Assembly (NCBI RefSeq): GCF_050306235.1
Contig: NZ_JBLWFH010000003.1
Coordinates: forward strand, 310,001-374,000
Source: Glaciecola sp947496235
Lineage (GTDB): Bacteria; Pseudomonadota; Gammaproteobacteria; Enterobacterales; Alteromonadaceae
Length of the DNA: 64,000 nt
Direction of reading: 5' to 3'
Shown here piece after piece: positions 8,539 to 17,563 of this stretch. Within the stretch, counting starts at the first letter, position 1, and every line of letters begins with the position of its first letter. The position numbers were made by a program, and so were the translations under genes. Under the pieces are notes generated by a model. It searched no databases, had not been told where the DNA came from, and was given only the letters and a program-made list of their open reading frames with translations.

Positions 8539-8946
8539 CTAAGGCTCTTGTGCTGCTATAGATACGTCTTCGATGCCTGCAGCTCTGGCTGCATCCATAA
8601 CCTTGATTAACACTTCAGTGGTAGATTTTCTATCTGCTTGAATTACCACAGTACCTTGGGGGTTTTCCGCGTATAAACGTTCAATGTTAGCCTGTACAGC
8701 GCGCGCATCTACTTTACGTTTATTGATCCAGATTTCACCTTTGTCACTGATCGCAACCAAAATACTCGCTCTATCTTTTTTAACAGCAGTAGCGGCATCA
8801 GGTCTATTAACGTCTATACCTGCTTCTTTTACGAATGAGGCTGTTACGATAAAGAAGATAAGCATGATAAATACAACGTCCAACATGGGCGTCATGTCGA
8901 TCGTGGCTTCTTCTTCGTCAACTAAGTTTTGAAAATGTTGCTTCAT
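8539..8946 (-). CDS. exbD: ExbD/TolR-family biopolymer transport protein
   Basis: A 135-residue protein with one transmembrane helix (about residues 20-42) and the family pattern IDMTPMLDVVFIMLIFF; the Asp in MLDVVF is the expected proton-path residue (Asp23). The periplasmic C-terminal domain follows (about 60-135). It forms the inner-membrane motor with the ExbB proteins encoded just upstream. It lies between exbB (24-bp gap) and tonB. Confidence 0.96.
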   Translation of the reverse strand: MKQHFQNLVDEEEATIDMTPMLDVVFIMLIFFIVTASFVKEAGIDVNRPDAATAVKKDRASILVAISDKGEIWINKRKVDARAVQANIERLYAENPQGTVVIQADRKSTTEVLIKVMDAARAAGIEDVSIAAQEP

Positions 8947-8970
8947 ATAATTATTCCTTACTGCTGACTA

Positions 8971-9498
8971 TTAGCCAATGTCGCGATCTAACTGTAATTC
9001 ATCTTCTAAGTGCATACGCTCGGTCTTGGATACTCTTGCTAACCAAGTTGAAGCAAACACACCGGATAACGCGCCTACCATACCCGCCATCGTTGGTATA
9101 GTTGCCTTGGATACACCAGAGGCCATTGAACGAGCGTTCCCTGAACCTGTCATTGCCATTACATCAAATACTTCAATCATACCGGTTACCGTTCCCATTA
9201 ATCCCAGTAATGGGCAAAGCGCGACTAACGCTTGGATAATTGGAACACCTGCATTTAACCTTATGCTGACTCGTGAAATGTAAGCAGAACGAATTTGTTC
9301 TGCATTCCAGGATTTACGATCTTTTCGTTCTAGCCAGCTAGTAATAATGTGCTTTTTAAACGCACGATGTGTGGTATTGACATAAAATACACGTTCTAAG
9401 ATGAGCAGCCACATCACGAATATCAGCACACCGATGTAGACAAGTACTGTCCCACCGGTCTCTGTAAAATCGCGAATTGCTTCTAAAAACTCAATCAT
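8971..9498 (-). CDS. exbB: ExbB-family proton channel protein (short form)
   Basis: A 175-residue MotA/TolQ/ExbB-family protein with three hydrophobic segments (about residues 17-37, 88-110 and 130-152). The conserved part reads ALCPLLGLMGTVTGMIEVF, then SGVSKATIPTMAGMVGALSG. It carries no long periplasmic extension, in contrast to the second ExbB-type protein encoded 14 bp upstream. The two are expected to act with ExbD to energise TonB, the arrangement known for TonB2/TtpC systems of Vibrio. Confidence 0.94.
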   Translation of the reverse strand: MIEFLEAIRDFTETGGTVLVYIGVLIFVMWLLILERVFYVNTTHRAFKKHIITSWLERKDRKSWNAEQIRSAYISRVSIRLNAGVPIIQALVALCPLLGLMGTVTGMIEVFDVMAMTGSGNARSMASGVSKATIPTMAGMVGALSGVFASTWLARVSKTERMHLEDELQLDRDIG

Positions 9499-9512
9499 CG
9501 TGTAACCTTTAT

Positions 9513-10901
9513 TTATTGGTTAGCTGTTTTTTCAGCGCGCTCAGCAATAACGCCAGCAGCTTGTTCTTGCAATACATATACAATGTTCTTACTACGCGTG
9601 TTTAAGATTGCGTAAAGTAAGGTCATTGGAATTGCCACAACTAGACCTAAAACGGTAGTTACCAAGGCAGTTGAGATACCACCGGCCATTAATTTAGGGT
9701 CACCGGTTCCGAACAAAGTAATTTGTTGGAAGGTGATAATCATACCGGTAACAGTACCTAGTAACCCCATAAGCGGTGCTACTACAGAAATAATCTTGAT
9801 GATTGTCAGGAAGCGCCCTAATTTAGGTACTTCGCCTAAAATAGCTTCCGTTAAATGTAGCTCTAAAGACTCTGTATCAGCATGTGGATATTTGTCACGC
9901 ACTTGCATCACACGACCTAGTGGATTGCTGTCTTTGAACTCATCTGATTTAAGTTGCTTATTTACGCCAAGCTGGGTAATAGAAAGGCCAACCAAACGAA
10001 CCAAGGCAAGAGCCAAACCTATGGCGCCCACAATCAGAATAATGTATCCAACAATACCACCTTGCTCTACACGCTCTTTTAAACTCGGTGCTTGTACTAA
10101 TAAACCAAGAATTGAACCACCAGTAGGATCAAGGCCAAATTGCACTAACTCGCCATCAGAGGCTTCCAACTCTTCAATTGAGCTTAAAAATCTTGGTTGC
10201 GGCTGACGAATTAACTCAGCGACAGTTTCAGTCACACTGTCATAATCCAAATATTTGCCATTAGCGACTAAAGCAAAAGGACCTACACGAGTAATTTCTT
10301 TATTTACTTTAGAGCCACCAGCTTCAACAACTTCTGCAGTGAATTTGGTTACTTTTCCAGATTCAGTCATTTCACGTTGGATTTCAAACCAAACGCGCTC
10401 AATCTCTTCAATTGAGGCTAACTTAGAGCTATTGCCCATAGATTGTGCCATTTCATCTAAAAATTCAGCACGACCAGGGATTTGAGCAGAAATCACAGAG
10501 TTGTAGAATTTGTTTTTAGTGTCACCAGCAACTTGCTGTAGAACACCAAACAATTCTTTAAGTGAACCAAGTCGGTTATCTAAAGCACCGTTTAAGTCAG
10601 CTAATTTAAATTCATTTTCTTCGAATTGTGTTTCTAGCTGCTCAGATTGACGCAATAAAGCATCACGTCTAGCGGTGGTTTCTCTTAAAATTCTTTCTTG
10701 TTCAGCACGCTGGGAAACAAAGTCTGCTTCACGTTGTTTATTTTGCTGAGTTTGAGCAAATTTACCTTCTTCAAGTTGCTTCAATAGAGCATCTAAATCT
10801 AATGCTTTGTCGCTGTCTTGCGCAAGTACACCAAAAGACAAGATACCTGCAGCAGCAATAGTTGCAGCTTTGCCGACCAATGAATAAAACGTTGATTTCA
10901 T
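9513..10901 (-). CDS. TtpC-like MotA/TolQ/ExbB protein with long periplasmic N-terminal region
   Basis: A 462-residue protein with a signal peptide (residues 1-27, ending SFGVLAQ), a coiled-coil region (about 35-130) and a further periplasmic segment. A membrane part follows: a helix near 283-303 (GYIILIVGAIGLALAL) and the ExbB signature SVVAPLMGLLGTVTGMIITF near 365-385. This matches TtpC, the fourth essential protein of Vibrio TonB2 systems. It starts 11 bp after the DUF3450 gene. It may couple the periplasmic DUF3450 partner to the ExbB/ExbD motor; that link is inferred from gene order. Confidence 0.92.
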   Translation of the reverse strand: MKSTFYSLVGKAATIAAAGILSFGVLAQDSDKALDLDALLKQLEEGKFAQTQQNKQREADFVSQRAEQERILRETTARRDALLRQSEQLETQFEENEFKLADLNGALDNRLGSLKELFGVLQQVAGDTKNKFYNSVISAQIPGRAEFLDEMAQSMGNSSKLASIEEIERVWFEIQREMTESGKVTKFTAEVVEAGGSKVNKEITRVGPFALVANGKYLDYDSVTETVAELIRQPQPRFLSSIEELEASDGELVQFGLDPTGGSILGLLVQAPSLKERVEQGGIVGYIILIVGAIGLALALVRLVGLSITQLGVNKQLKSDEFKDSNPLGRVMQVRDKYPHADTESLELHLTEAILGEVPKLGRFLTIIKIISVVAPLMGLLGTVTGMIITFQQITLFGTGDPKLMAGGISTALVTTVLGLVVAIPMTLLYAILNTRSKNIVYVLQEQAAGVIAERAEKTANQ

Positions 10902-10912
10902 CTTTTTTTCCC

Positions 10913-11677
10913 TTAGTCAGTAATTGCTACTGGCACCATTAATAAATCAGGTGCAAGTTGTTTCTTAGCAATTCGTAAACCTTTAGTTACTTGTGTACGG
11001 TAACTAGAGTCTAATTCTTCCCATTGTTGGGTGCTCTTGTTCCAAACGCCTTGGCGGCTTTGATCACGGGTTTGATAAAGCAAAGCTGTTCTACCTATAC
11101 GTAGAAAATCTACCGCTACTTGTTCGCCATCAATTGGTTGCAAACCAGCGTAGGCTTCAATTGTTCTGCCATAATCCATTTCGATTTGGAAAGCTTCCAT
11201 TACGCGGCGGAATTTTTCAGAAGGTGCAATGTTTGCTTGTTCCATTAGTGCTTTAAGATCAGTGATGCGGTCGGTACGCTCTTCTGATAAGAAAGGCATG
11301 TCTAACGCGATAAACTGTTCTAAACCGTCGATCATGTTTATCATTAATGGTGTGATCTGGCGCTCGATAACACTTACTTCATCGATAGCGTCATTCAGAT
11401 CTACCATCTCTTGTTCTTGGTTAGAAATTTGTTTGCGAAGTTGACCGTTATAAACTTCTAAGCCTTCAATTTCTTTTAGCAATGTTTTGTATTGCTGGAG
11501 TTTACTGTCGATCTGGCCAGCAATATTGTCGATTGTTTTCTGTGACTGTGCAGCAGATTCATTAATTTCGGTGGCAACTTGTTTTGCAGGCTCCAAATAC
11601 TGGTCTTCCTGCGCCAAAGCTGAAAACGATAAGGTTCCCGCTACAGCAATTGCCCCCAATGTAGATAACACCTTCAT
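10913..11677 (-). CDS. DUF3450 periplasmic coiled-coil protein, first gene of the TonB operon
   Basis: A 254-residue protein with a signal peptide (residues 1-22, ALAGTLSFSALA type) and a long coiled coil (about 25-110, rich in Gln, Glu, Leu and Ile). A conserved C-terminal half follows, containing RKVMEAFQIEMDYGRTIEAY-like sequence (here RRVMEAFQIEMDYGR) and a final KQLAPDLLMVPVAI. This is the DUF3450 pattern, a family found directly upstream of ttpC-exbBD-tonB clusters. The start codon lies 64 bp downstream of a Pho-box match, so the whole six-gene operon is probably PhoB-activated. Confidence 0.88.
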   Translation of the reverse strand: MKVLSTLGAIAVAGTLSFSALAQEDQYLEPAKQVATEINESAAQSQKTIDNIAGQIDSKLQQYKTLLKEIEGLEVYNGQLRKQISNQEQEMVDLNDAIDEVSVIERQITPLMINMIDGLEQFIALDMPFLSEERTDRITDLKALMEQANIAPSEKFRRVMEAFQIEMDYGRTIEAYAGLQPIDGEQVAVDFLRIGRTALLYQTRDQSRQGVWNKSTQQWEELDSSYRTQVTKGLRIAKKQLAPDLLMVPVAITD

Positions 11678-11740
11678 ACAAATTCCTAGAATGTTAATAT
11701 TGAGATATAGATTTAGACGAGCAGAGGATAGGAATTTTCT

Positions 11741-11758
11741 GTGACAGTTTTATTACAA
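11741..11758 (-). promoter_or_regulatory. Pho box upstream of the DUF3450-ttpC-exbBD-tonB operon
   Basis: On the minus strand the site reads TTGTAAT-AAAA-CTGTCAC: two 7-mers separated by 4 bp, matching the PhoB direct-repeat consensus. A -10-like TATCCT begins about 10 bp downstream, the usual spacing for a PhoB-activated promoter lacking a -35 element. Confidence 0.75.
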
Positions 11759-11852
11759 AACTTTAGGAAATAAACACGGTAACAAATATGTCATATTCGG
11801 AGAGTTTTTAGACAGCTTTTAATAACTGAATAGTCGTACTACCTAACACTTG

Positions 11853-11891
11853 ATAAAAAAAACGCTATTTACCTTTTGGGTAAATAGCGTT
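11853..11891 (-). terminator. Intrinsic terminator after the TonB-dependent receptor gene
   Basis: On the minus strand a stem AACGCTATTTACC/GGTAAATAGCGTT (bases 11861-11891) is followed by a run of eight or more T. It separates the receptor unit from the TonB operon, which therefore needs its own promoter. Confidence 0.9.
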
Positions 11892-11912
11892 GATTAATCA
11901 CATGGGAGAAGA

Positions 11913-14558
11913 TTAATTAAAATCGTATCGATAAGTTAAACTAAAGGCCATACCGCGAGTTTCCGACCGCAGCAAGGTATCTTCAAATTCCAATTCCTTA
12001 TCTTGATTCAACATATTCTGCCATTTAAATGTTACCACTGTATTAAAGTCTGGGAAGAATTTATAAACCAAATCCAAAGAATGAAACGGTTTTTCATAGC
12101 TATCATCAAACCCATCAATACCAGGGATTAGAATACGATCACCAAATACGTTATAAACTAGAGACGCAGAATGTTCACCATTGTCTGAGTCAAAACCTAC
12201 TTGCATGTTAGCTACATATTCGGAATGACCTGTAAGCCTTCTAGTGGTATTGGTAATGGCGGCTGAAACACCTGTTTGCTCAACAATCTTTTGGCGATCT
12301 AATACAATTTCAGAATCACTCAATGTCAGGTTGCCAGATACAAACATGTTATCCCAGATGCCTTGACCGAATATTTCCAATCCTTGTAAAAATTCAACTT
12401 CAACACCATAAACTTCACCAGATTCAGCATTGGCAATACGAATCAAAGGCGGACCATCCTGCGCTGGAGACTGAACTGATTCAATTGGCGAATCCATATC
12501 TTTGTAGAATATACCAACTGAAAGGTTGTTTCCGGCTTCACGATACCATTCCCAACGCAAATCATAGTTGATAACAGAGGTAGTTCTAACACCTGGCGTA
12601 CCCGCAATTGGGAAATCCGTTAATGGATCAATATAGGTCGCTGAAGACACTTCCCTTAAATCAGGGCGTACTACAGTTTCACCAATTGAAGCTCTAAATT
12701 GCATGTCTTGACTTAGGAAGTAAGTCACAGCTACTGCAGGATAGAAATCATCTTCTTGGAAAGCTAATTGACTACGGTCAGCTTCATCCGGCAAATCAAT
12801 CTGATTTGATCTAGGATCGAAAGGCACAACAGCCTGACGGAAGTCTTCCCAACGAACGCCACCAGTAAAACGCCATTTGTTAGCATAAAAGAAATCACTT
12901 TCGAAATAGTAAGCATCCACTTTTACGCCAGCAACATAATCGTCACCTGCAATTGTAGTATCACGAATCACTGCAGTTTGATTAAAATCTGCAGTATCTA
13001 GCACTTGATCACTAAAAATGTCACCAAACACTGAACCTTCTAATAAGCTACTATCAGCAAAGGCACGGGTACTTATATCAAACCGGCGATTCTCTGCTGT
13101 TCTGGCTTTTGTTAAGAAATCAGCGCCGGCTTTAAATTCCATTTCCCAATCGCTAACGATAAGAGGAAATGTAAAGTTGTAGCCGAAGTTCTCAACTCTA
13201 TCGTGTAGAATTTGGAAAGAATAACGCCCTGCTGTAGGTGCATTGGTTAAACTGATCTCATTATCTCGATCAAAAATCCCATCGCCATTGTCATCTTCAA
13301 TAACAAACCTTGCTTCGAAATTGCCCGGTGCATCACGATACGAACGACCTTCAGAATAACGCCAATCAAAGCCTAAGTAATTTAACTCAGGAAAGGTATG
13401 GATACCTTTTAGCTGATTAACAAATAAACGTCTTTCTTCATACTCAGTGCTGATATCACGTATTCTAAAACCTTCCGCTTGAGATAAGTTTTCGGTGTTA
13501 CCGTATTGCTCTTTAATCTCATCACGAGTGTCGTTTAGCATAATTACGCTGTAATCAACGGTGTGATTACGATTATAGTCAATCCCTGTGTTAAACAAAG
13601 TCGACCATTTTACCGAACGTTCTGTTGAACGCACTTCATCGAAAAAGCGCACAATCACAACTTCGTCTTGTACCCTATCCGCTTGTTGTAATTCGTACTC
13701 TTCAGACACTTGAGTCTTAGCGTCATAACCTGTGGTTAATAAAAAGCCTAAACGCCATTTATTGTCTAAGTCATAGCTATTACCAAAGGCAAAATCGAAT
13801 TTACCGTCTGGTCCTATGCTTTTTTCAAACGGGTCATAATCGCGTTTCACTTGTGAAAACAGGCCTAAAGCGACATCTTGGTCAAGATTATCCAAGAAAT
13901 CCTTGTTTGCCCATCGCTCTTGAATCGCTAAAGGAGCGGCTCTAGATCCGTCATCTTGACCTCTCCAGTCATTACCACCGCCGTTATAATCAAGCCCATT
14001 ACTCGAGTTTTCAGAATTATAACCTGTACCTACTGCAACATTCAGAATCAAATCTGTCGGTATAGTTTTCAAGCGAATATCAACATTACCACCACCAAAA
14101 GATGCTGGCATTGAAGGAGAGTACGATTTTTGAACAGATAAACTTTCAATGATTTGAGACGGGAACAAATCTAACGGAATTACGTTTCTTGTTGGATCAG
14201 GTGAAGGCACAGAAGACGCATTTAATTGCGTACTTGAATAACGCTCACCCAAACCACGAACATAAATAAATTTGCCATCAACCAAGGTCAAACCTGTGAC
14301 ACGACGAAGGGCTGCCGCAGCATCGCTGTCACCTGTTCTTGAAATTTGTTCGGCCCCTAAAATATCAGCAACGAAAGCTTGATTCTTACGCTCTTCTAAT
14401 ACTGCTGTAGCTGTACCTTTAAGACGAGTACCAGTGGTCACCACTTCATCAATAACTTCTTCGTCTTCCTGTGCTTGCACAGAAGGTATAAGACTAAATG
14501 CAGCTAGCATTGCTAGACTTAGTTGCTTTAGTGGAAACCTATTGTCAGGCTTATACAT
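11913..14558 (-). CDS. TonB-dependent outer-membrane receptor, probably for a phosphorus compound
   Basis: An 881-residue receptor: signal peptide (1-29), TonB-box-like EVIDEVVTTG (34-43), plug domain (about 50-175, with GKFIYVRGLGERYSST at 95-110 and DLFPSQIIESL at 130-140), and a beta-barrel to the C-terminus (TYRYDFN). It follows a large lipoprotein gene by 102 bp that include a hairpin, and precedes a strong terminator. No Pho box lies directly upstream, so transcription probably comes from the Pho-controlled lipoprotein promoter. Its position between phoBR-pstS and a Pho-box-led TonB operon argues for uptake of phosphate or an organophosphate. The ligand is inferred, not shown. Confidence 0.9.
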   Translation of the reverse strand: MYKPDNRFPLKQLSLAMLAAFSLIPSVQAQEDEEVIDEVVTTGTRLKGTATAVLEERKNQAFVADILGAEQISRTGDSDAAAALRRVTGLTLVDGKFIYVRGLGERYSSTQLNASSVPSPDPTRNVIPLDLFPSQIIESLSVQKSYSPSMPASFGGGNVDIRLKTIPTDLILNVAVGTGYNSENSSNGLDYNGGGNDWRGQDDGSRAAPLAIQERWANKDFLDNLDQDVALGLFSQVKRDYDPFEKSIGPDGKFDFAFGNSYDLDNKWRLGFLLTTGYDAKTQVSEEYELQQADRVQDEVVIVRFFDEVRSTERSVKWSTLFNTGIDYNRNHTVDYSVIMLNDTRDEIKEQYGNTENLSQAEGFRIRDISTEYEERRLFVNQLKGIHTFPELNYLGFDWRYSEGRSYRDAPGNFEARFVIEDDNGDGIFDRDNEISLTNAPTAGRYSFQILHDRVENFGYNFTFPLIVSDWEMEFKAGADFLTKARTAENRRFDISTRAFADSSLLEGSVFGDIFSDQVLDTADFNQTAVIRDTTIAGDDYVAGVKVDAYYFESDFFYANKWRFTGGVRWEDFRQAVVPFDPRSNQIDLPDEADRSQLAFQEDDFYPAVAVTYFLSQDMQFRASIGETVVRPDLREVSSATYIDPLTDFPIAGTPGVRTTSVINYDLRWEWYREAGNNLSVGIFYKDMDSPIESVQSPAQDGPPLIRIANAESGEVYGVEVEFLQGLEIFGQGIWDNMFVSGNLTLSDSEIVLDRQKIVEQTGVSAAITNTTRRLTGHSEYVANMQVGFDSDNGEHSASLVYNVFGDRILIPGIDGFDDSYEKPFHSLDLVYKFFPDFNTVVTFKWQNMLNQDKELEFEDTLLRSETRGMAFSLTYRYDFN

Positions 14559-14610
14559 AACTACCCTCTTTACCTGTTGATCTTTAAATTTAATTTTACT
14601 TTTTTACAAC

Positions 14611-14641
14611 AAAGTGCGCTGCAATAACTGCAGCGCACTTT
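14611..14641 (-). terminator. Perfect 12-bp hairpin between lipoprotein and receptor genes (possible attenuator)
   Basis: Arms AAAGTGCGCTGC (14611-14622) and GCAGCGCACTTT (14630-14641) pair perfectly around a 7-nt loop. In the minus direction the U-tract after the stem is weak (TTTGTTGT), so it may stop only part of transcription or protect the lipoprotein mRNA 3' end. Confidence 0.6.
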
Positions 14642-14660
14642 ATCTAAGGCTCGCGCCGAT

Positions 14661-17432
14661 TTAAAGACCTACAGTCCAGCCGGCCGTCCAATCATCATCT
14701 GCACCTTTAACAGCACCGATAAAGTCAACGTCTGTAAAGAAGCTATCAACAGCTGTTAAATCAGCTGAAGGCGTTGCATCAGTAGTGAAGTAACCATCAA
14801 CTACCGCTGTTCCATCTGTAAAGATAGTGGTGTTTGGTTGAGCAGCTACCCAAGCAGTAGTATCAAAACCAGCTGAATCTCTCACCGCTTCACCACAAGA
14901 AATGACTGAGTTTTCAAATCTTAAACCGTTAGCGTTAGTACCATCAACATTGGCTAATAATGTAGCGTCGTCAACTAAGTCAAGTTCGAAACACTCACCC
15001 ATTCCAGTAGGACCAGTGATAACAAAGTTAAACAACTGAGCATTGGTTTGGTCACGCAATAACACACCCTCAGAATCATCTGTACCATCATAGGTGTTTC
15101 CGATAATGGTCATATTTGCCACTAGTGGGTTAGAGAATGCAGTACCAGAACCGCCATCACCGTCACCTTCAATACCACGGTTAGCATCTGAGTTATCTTC
15201 AGCATGTTTAACTAGCACGAATTGTAACTTACCTACGTAACCGTTGTCCCAGTCAACTGAGTCATCTTGAATACCGGTTAAAACTAGGTATTTAGCATTT
15301 ACGTTACCGCCGAAGAATTCAACACCATCGTCAGCATTTTTGTGCACTTGAAGATATTCAATAAGGGTGCCCGAACCAACACCACCAAAAGTGATACCGT
15401 TAAGTTCATTATCCGGTGCGATTTCGAAACCGCCGTGCATAACGCGTACATAGCGAAGTGTACCAGAGTTATCTTCAGTATCAGTTCCACCAAATACAGC
15501 ACCTTCTTGCGCACCTTCCACTTGAAGTGAACAAGCAGAACCGTCGGTAGGACATTTAGTTGAAGGCGCGTTACCTAACAAGATCATGCCGCCCCATTGA
15601 CCTGCTGCACCATTTGCCAATCCAGCTTCAACACCATTCGCAACGTGGTCACGAGATGTAAAAGTTATAGGGTTACTTGAAGTACCGTCTGCAACAATGC
15701 GTGAACCACGGCTTACCACTAGATAGTCATTACCAGAAGCGCCATAAACTACAACACCTGGATCAACTGTTAATGTTGCGCTATTTTCATTATCGCCACC
15801 AACAAATACTGCGCCATCAAGAGCATAATGGTTGCCTGCAGTTAAACGAAGATTTGAGGTAATGCGACCTGAAATCTGACAAGTGTTAGTTGAACCGTCA
15901 ACTGAAGGGATTGTAGTAGTACCTGAAGGACAGCCTGATTGTGATTGTACAACTTCAATTGTAGCGCCACCAAAACCAAATGCCCAACCTTGTCTCCAAT
16001 CATCAGCACCCACAGCACCCACAAATTCGTTAGTATCGAAGAAAGAATCTAAGGTAGATGGATTACCACCAGCTGTGCGAAGTGTACTTTGAGCCGTTAG
16101 CGTACCGTCTTGGTTAAGACCTAGGTTTGCACGGTTTTCAAACGCAATTAATTGGTTGCCATCTTGATCAGTAGTGAACCAAGTTTCTAAGTTAACAACA
16201 TCATTGCCAAAGTTAAACGGTTCTGAACAAGAGATAACAGAGTTTGAAATCGTGATACCACCGTTAGTTAGGTTACCTTGAACAGTATCATCAGTATCCA
16301 TTTCTAAACACTCGCCCATACCTTCAGGACCAGTGATTAGCATGTTCATGATGCGTGCACCCGTTTGGTCACGAAGTAAAACACCTTCAGAATCGTCTTC
16401 ACCGTCGAATTCGTTACCAATGATGGTAATGTTTGCAACCATAGGTAGAGAGAAGTTTGTGCCGTCACCACCGTCACCATCACCTTCAATACCGCGGTTT
16501 GCGTCTGAGCTATCAGCAGCATGTTCAATATAAACATATTGCAACTTACCGTTATAGCCGTTATCCCAGTCTACAGAATCGTCTTGAATAGAAGTTAAAA
16601 CAAGGTGTTTAGCGTTTACAGAGCCACCGAAGAATTCTACACCGTCGTCAGCATTAGCATGTACTTGTACATAATCAACTTCAGTACCAGAACCTACACC
16701 ACCAAAAGTGATACCGTTAAGTTCGTTGTCTGGTGCAATCTCAAAACCAGCGTACTTAATTACGAAATAACGCAAAATACCTGAATCATCAGCGCTATCT
16801 GTGCCGCCAAATACTGCACCTTCTTGAACACCTTCAACTTGAAGTGAACATGTAGAACCGTCAGTTGGGCATTTAGTAGATGGAGCGTTACCTAGGATAA
16901 CTAAACCACCCCATTGGCCTGCAGATACTTCATCACCAATAACATCGTTGTAAGAAGTCATTATGATTGGACTGTTTGCTGTACCTTCCGCTTCGATCTG
17001 CGAATCACGGCTAACTACTAAGTAGTCGGCACCGCGGCTACCGAAAATGATGGTGCCCTCTTCAATTTCTAATACAACGCTATCAGCTTTGTCATTACCA
17101 ACAAAAACCGGACCTTCTAGCGCCCAAACAGTGTCGTTAGTTAAACGAATTACACCATTGTTTGTGTCATCGGCGACTAGTCGACCAGAAAGCGTGCGTA
17201 CTTCCACAGATTGACCAAGAGCAGTTGAAACTTCACTTGAAAGGAAGCTGTTAGATTCACCTGGTTTAGTGTCATCTGGAGTTGTTGGCGTTTGGCCGCC
17301 ACCGTTATTTGTTACGCTATTATCACTGTTATCGATAATATCGCCTTCTGAAATATTAATATCACCACCACATGCTGCTAGTGTGATTGTTGCAGCTAGT
17401 GCTGATACTTTAAAAAGTCCGTTAAGTTTCAT
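14661..17432 (-). CDS. Large duplicated, probably beta-helical surface or outer-membrane lipoprotein partnered with the receptor
   Basis: A 923-residue protein with a lipoprotein signal (LAACGG, acylated Cys21) and a Asn/Thr-rich linker. Two homologous modules of about 400 residues follow (roughly 80-500 and 520-923). Both contain GQWGG, the NAPSTKCPTDGS segment, FEIAPDNELNGITFGGVGSG, NADDGVEFFGG, DDSVDWDNGY and DANRGIEGDGDGG. The short Gly/Asn/Asp-rich strand repeats suggest a right-handed parallel beta-helix. Several Asp-rich turns could bind calcium. It is upstream of the TonB-dependent receptor and downstream of a Pho-box pair. A substrate-capturing partner, analogous in idea to SusD-type lipoproteins but unrelated in sequence, is a reasonable guess. 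Confidence 0.8.
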   Translation of the reverse strand: MKLNGLFKVSALAATITLAACGGDINISEGDIIDNSDNSVTNNGGGQTPTTPDDTKPGESNSFLSSEVSTALGQSVEVRTLSGRLVADDTNNGVIRLTNDTVWALEGPVFVGNDKADSVVLEIEEGTIIFGSRGADYLVVSRDSQIEAEGTANSPIIMTSYNDVIGDEVSAGQWGGLVILGNAPSTKCPTDGSTCSLQVEGVQEGAVFGGTDSADDSGILRYFVIKYAGFEIAPDNELNGITFGGVGSGTEVDYVQVHANADDGVEFFGGSVNAKHLVLTSIQDDSVDWDNGYNGKLQYVYIEHAADSSDANRGIEGDGDGGDGTNFSLPMVANITIIGNEFDGEDDSEGVLLRDQTGARIMNMLITGPEGMGECLEMDTDDTVQGNLTNGGITISNSVISCSEPFNFGNDVVNLETWFTTDQDGNQLIAFENRANLGLNQDGTLTAQSTLRTAGGNPSTLDSFFDTNEFVGAVGADDWRQGWAFGFGGATIEVVQSQSGCPSGTTTIPSVDGSTNTCQISGRITSNLRLTAGNHYALDGAVFVGGDNENSATLTVDPGVVVYGASGNDYLVVSRGSRIVADGTSSNPITFTSRDHVANGVEAGLANGAAGQWGGMILLGNAPSTKCPTDGSACSLQVEGAQEGAVFGGTDTEDNSGTLRYVRVMHGGFEIAPDNELNGITFGGVGSGTLIEYLQVHKNADDGVEFFGGNVNAKYLVLTGIQDDSVDWDNGYVGKLQFVLVKHAEDNSDANRGIEGDGDGGSGTAFSNPLVANMTIIGNTYDGTDDSEGVLLRDQTNAQLFNFVITGPTGMGECFELDLVDDATLLANVDGTNANGLRFENSVISCGEAVRDSAGFDTTAWVAAQPNTTIFTDGTAVVDGYFTTDATPSADLTAVDSFFTDVDFIGAVKGADDDWTAGWTVGL

Positions 17433-17491
17433 TCGATTCTCCGATGAGATTGGTCGTTAATACAAAAACGCCAAAATCCTATCGCAGTAAA

Positions 17492-17509
17492 GTGACAGAA
17501 TTGTTACAT
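17492..17509 (-). promoter_or_regulatory. Pho box upstream of the lipoprotein-receptor unit
   Basis: Minus-strand sequence ATGTAAC-AATT-CTGTCAC, ending 60 bp before the lipoprotein start codon. A -10-like TAGGAT begins 10 bp downstream. Confidence 0.72.
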
Positions 17510-17516
17510 TAGTTTA

Positions 17517-17534
17517 CTGTCACAAAAGTTTCAC
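17517..17534 (+). promoter_or_regulatory. Second, oppositely oriented Pho-box match
   Basis: Plus-strand sequence CTGTCAC-AAAA-GTTTCAC, a very good consensus match, lies 7 bp from the minus-strand box. It faces the 3' end of the pstS-like gene, so it most likely adds PhoB binding at the lipoprotein promoter rather than driving a plus-strand gene. Confidence 0.6.
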
Positions 17535-17563
17535 ACAAAACTTTAACCTATTGATTTATATGT

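Noticed and set aside
9733..10206. 157-residue frame antisense to ttpC
   Set aside because: Shadow of a well-supported membrane protein gene; composition reflects antisense of hydrophobic codons.
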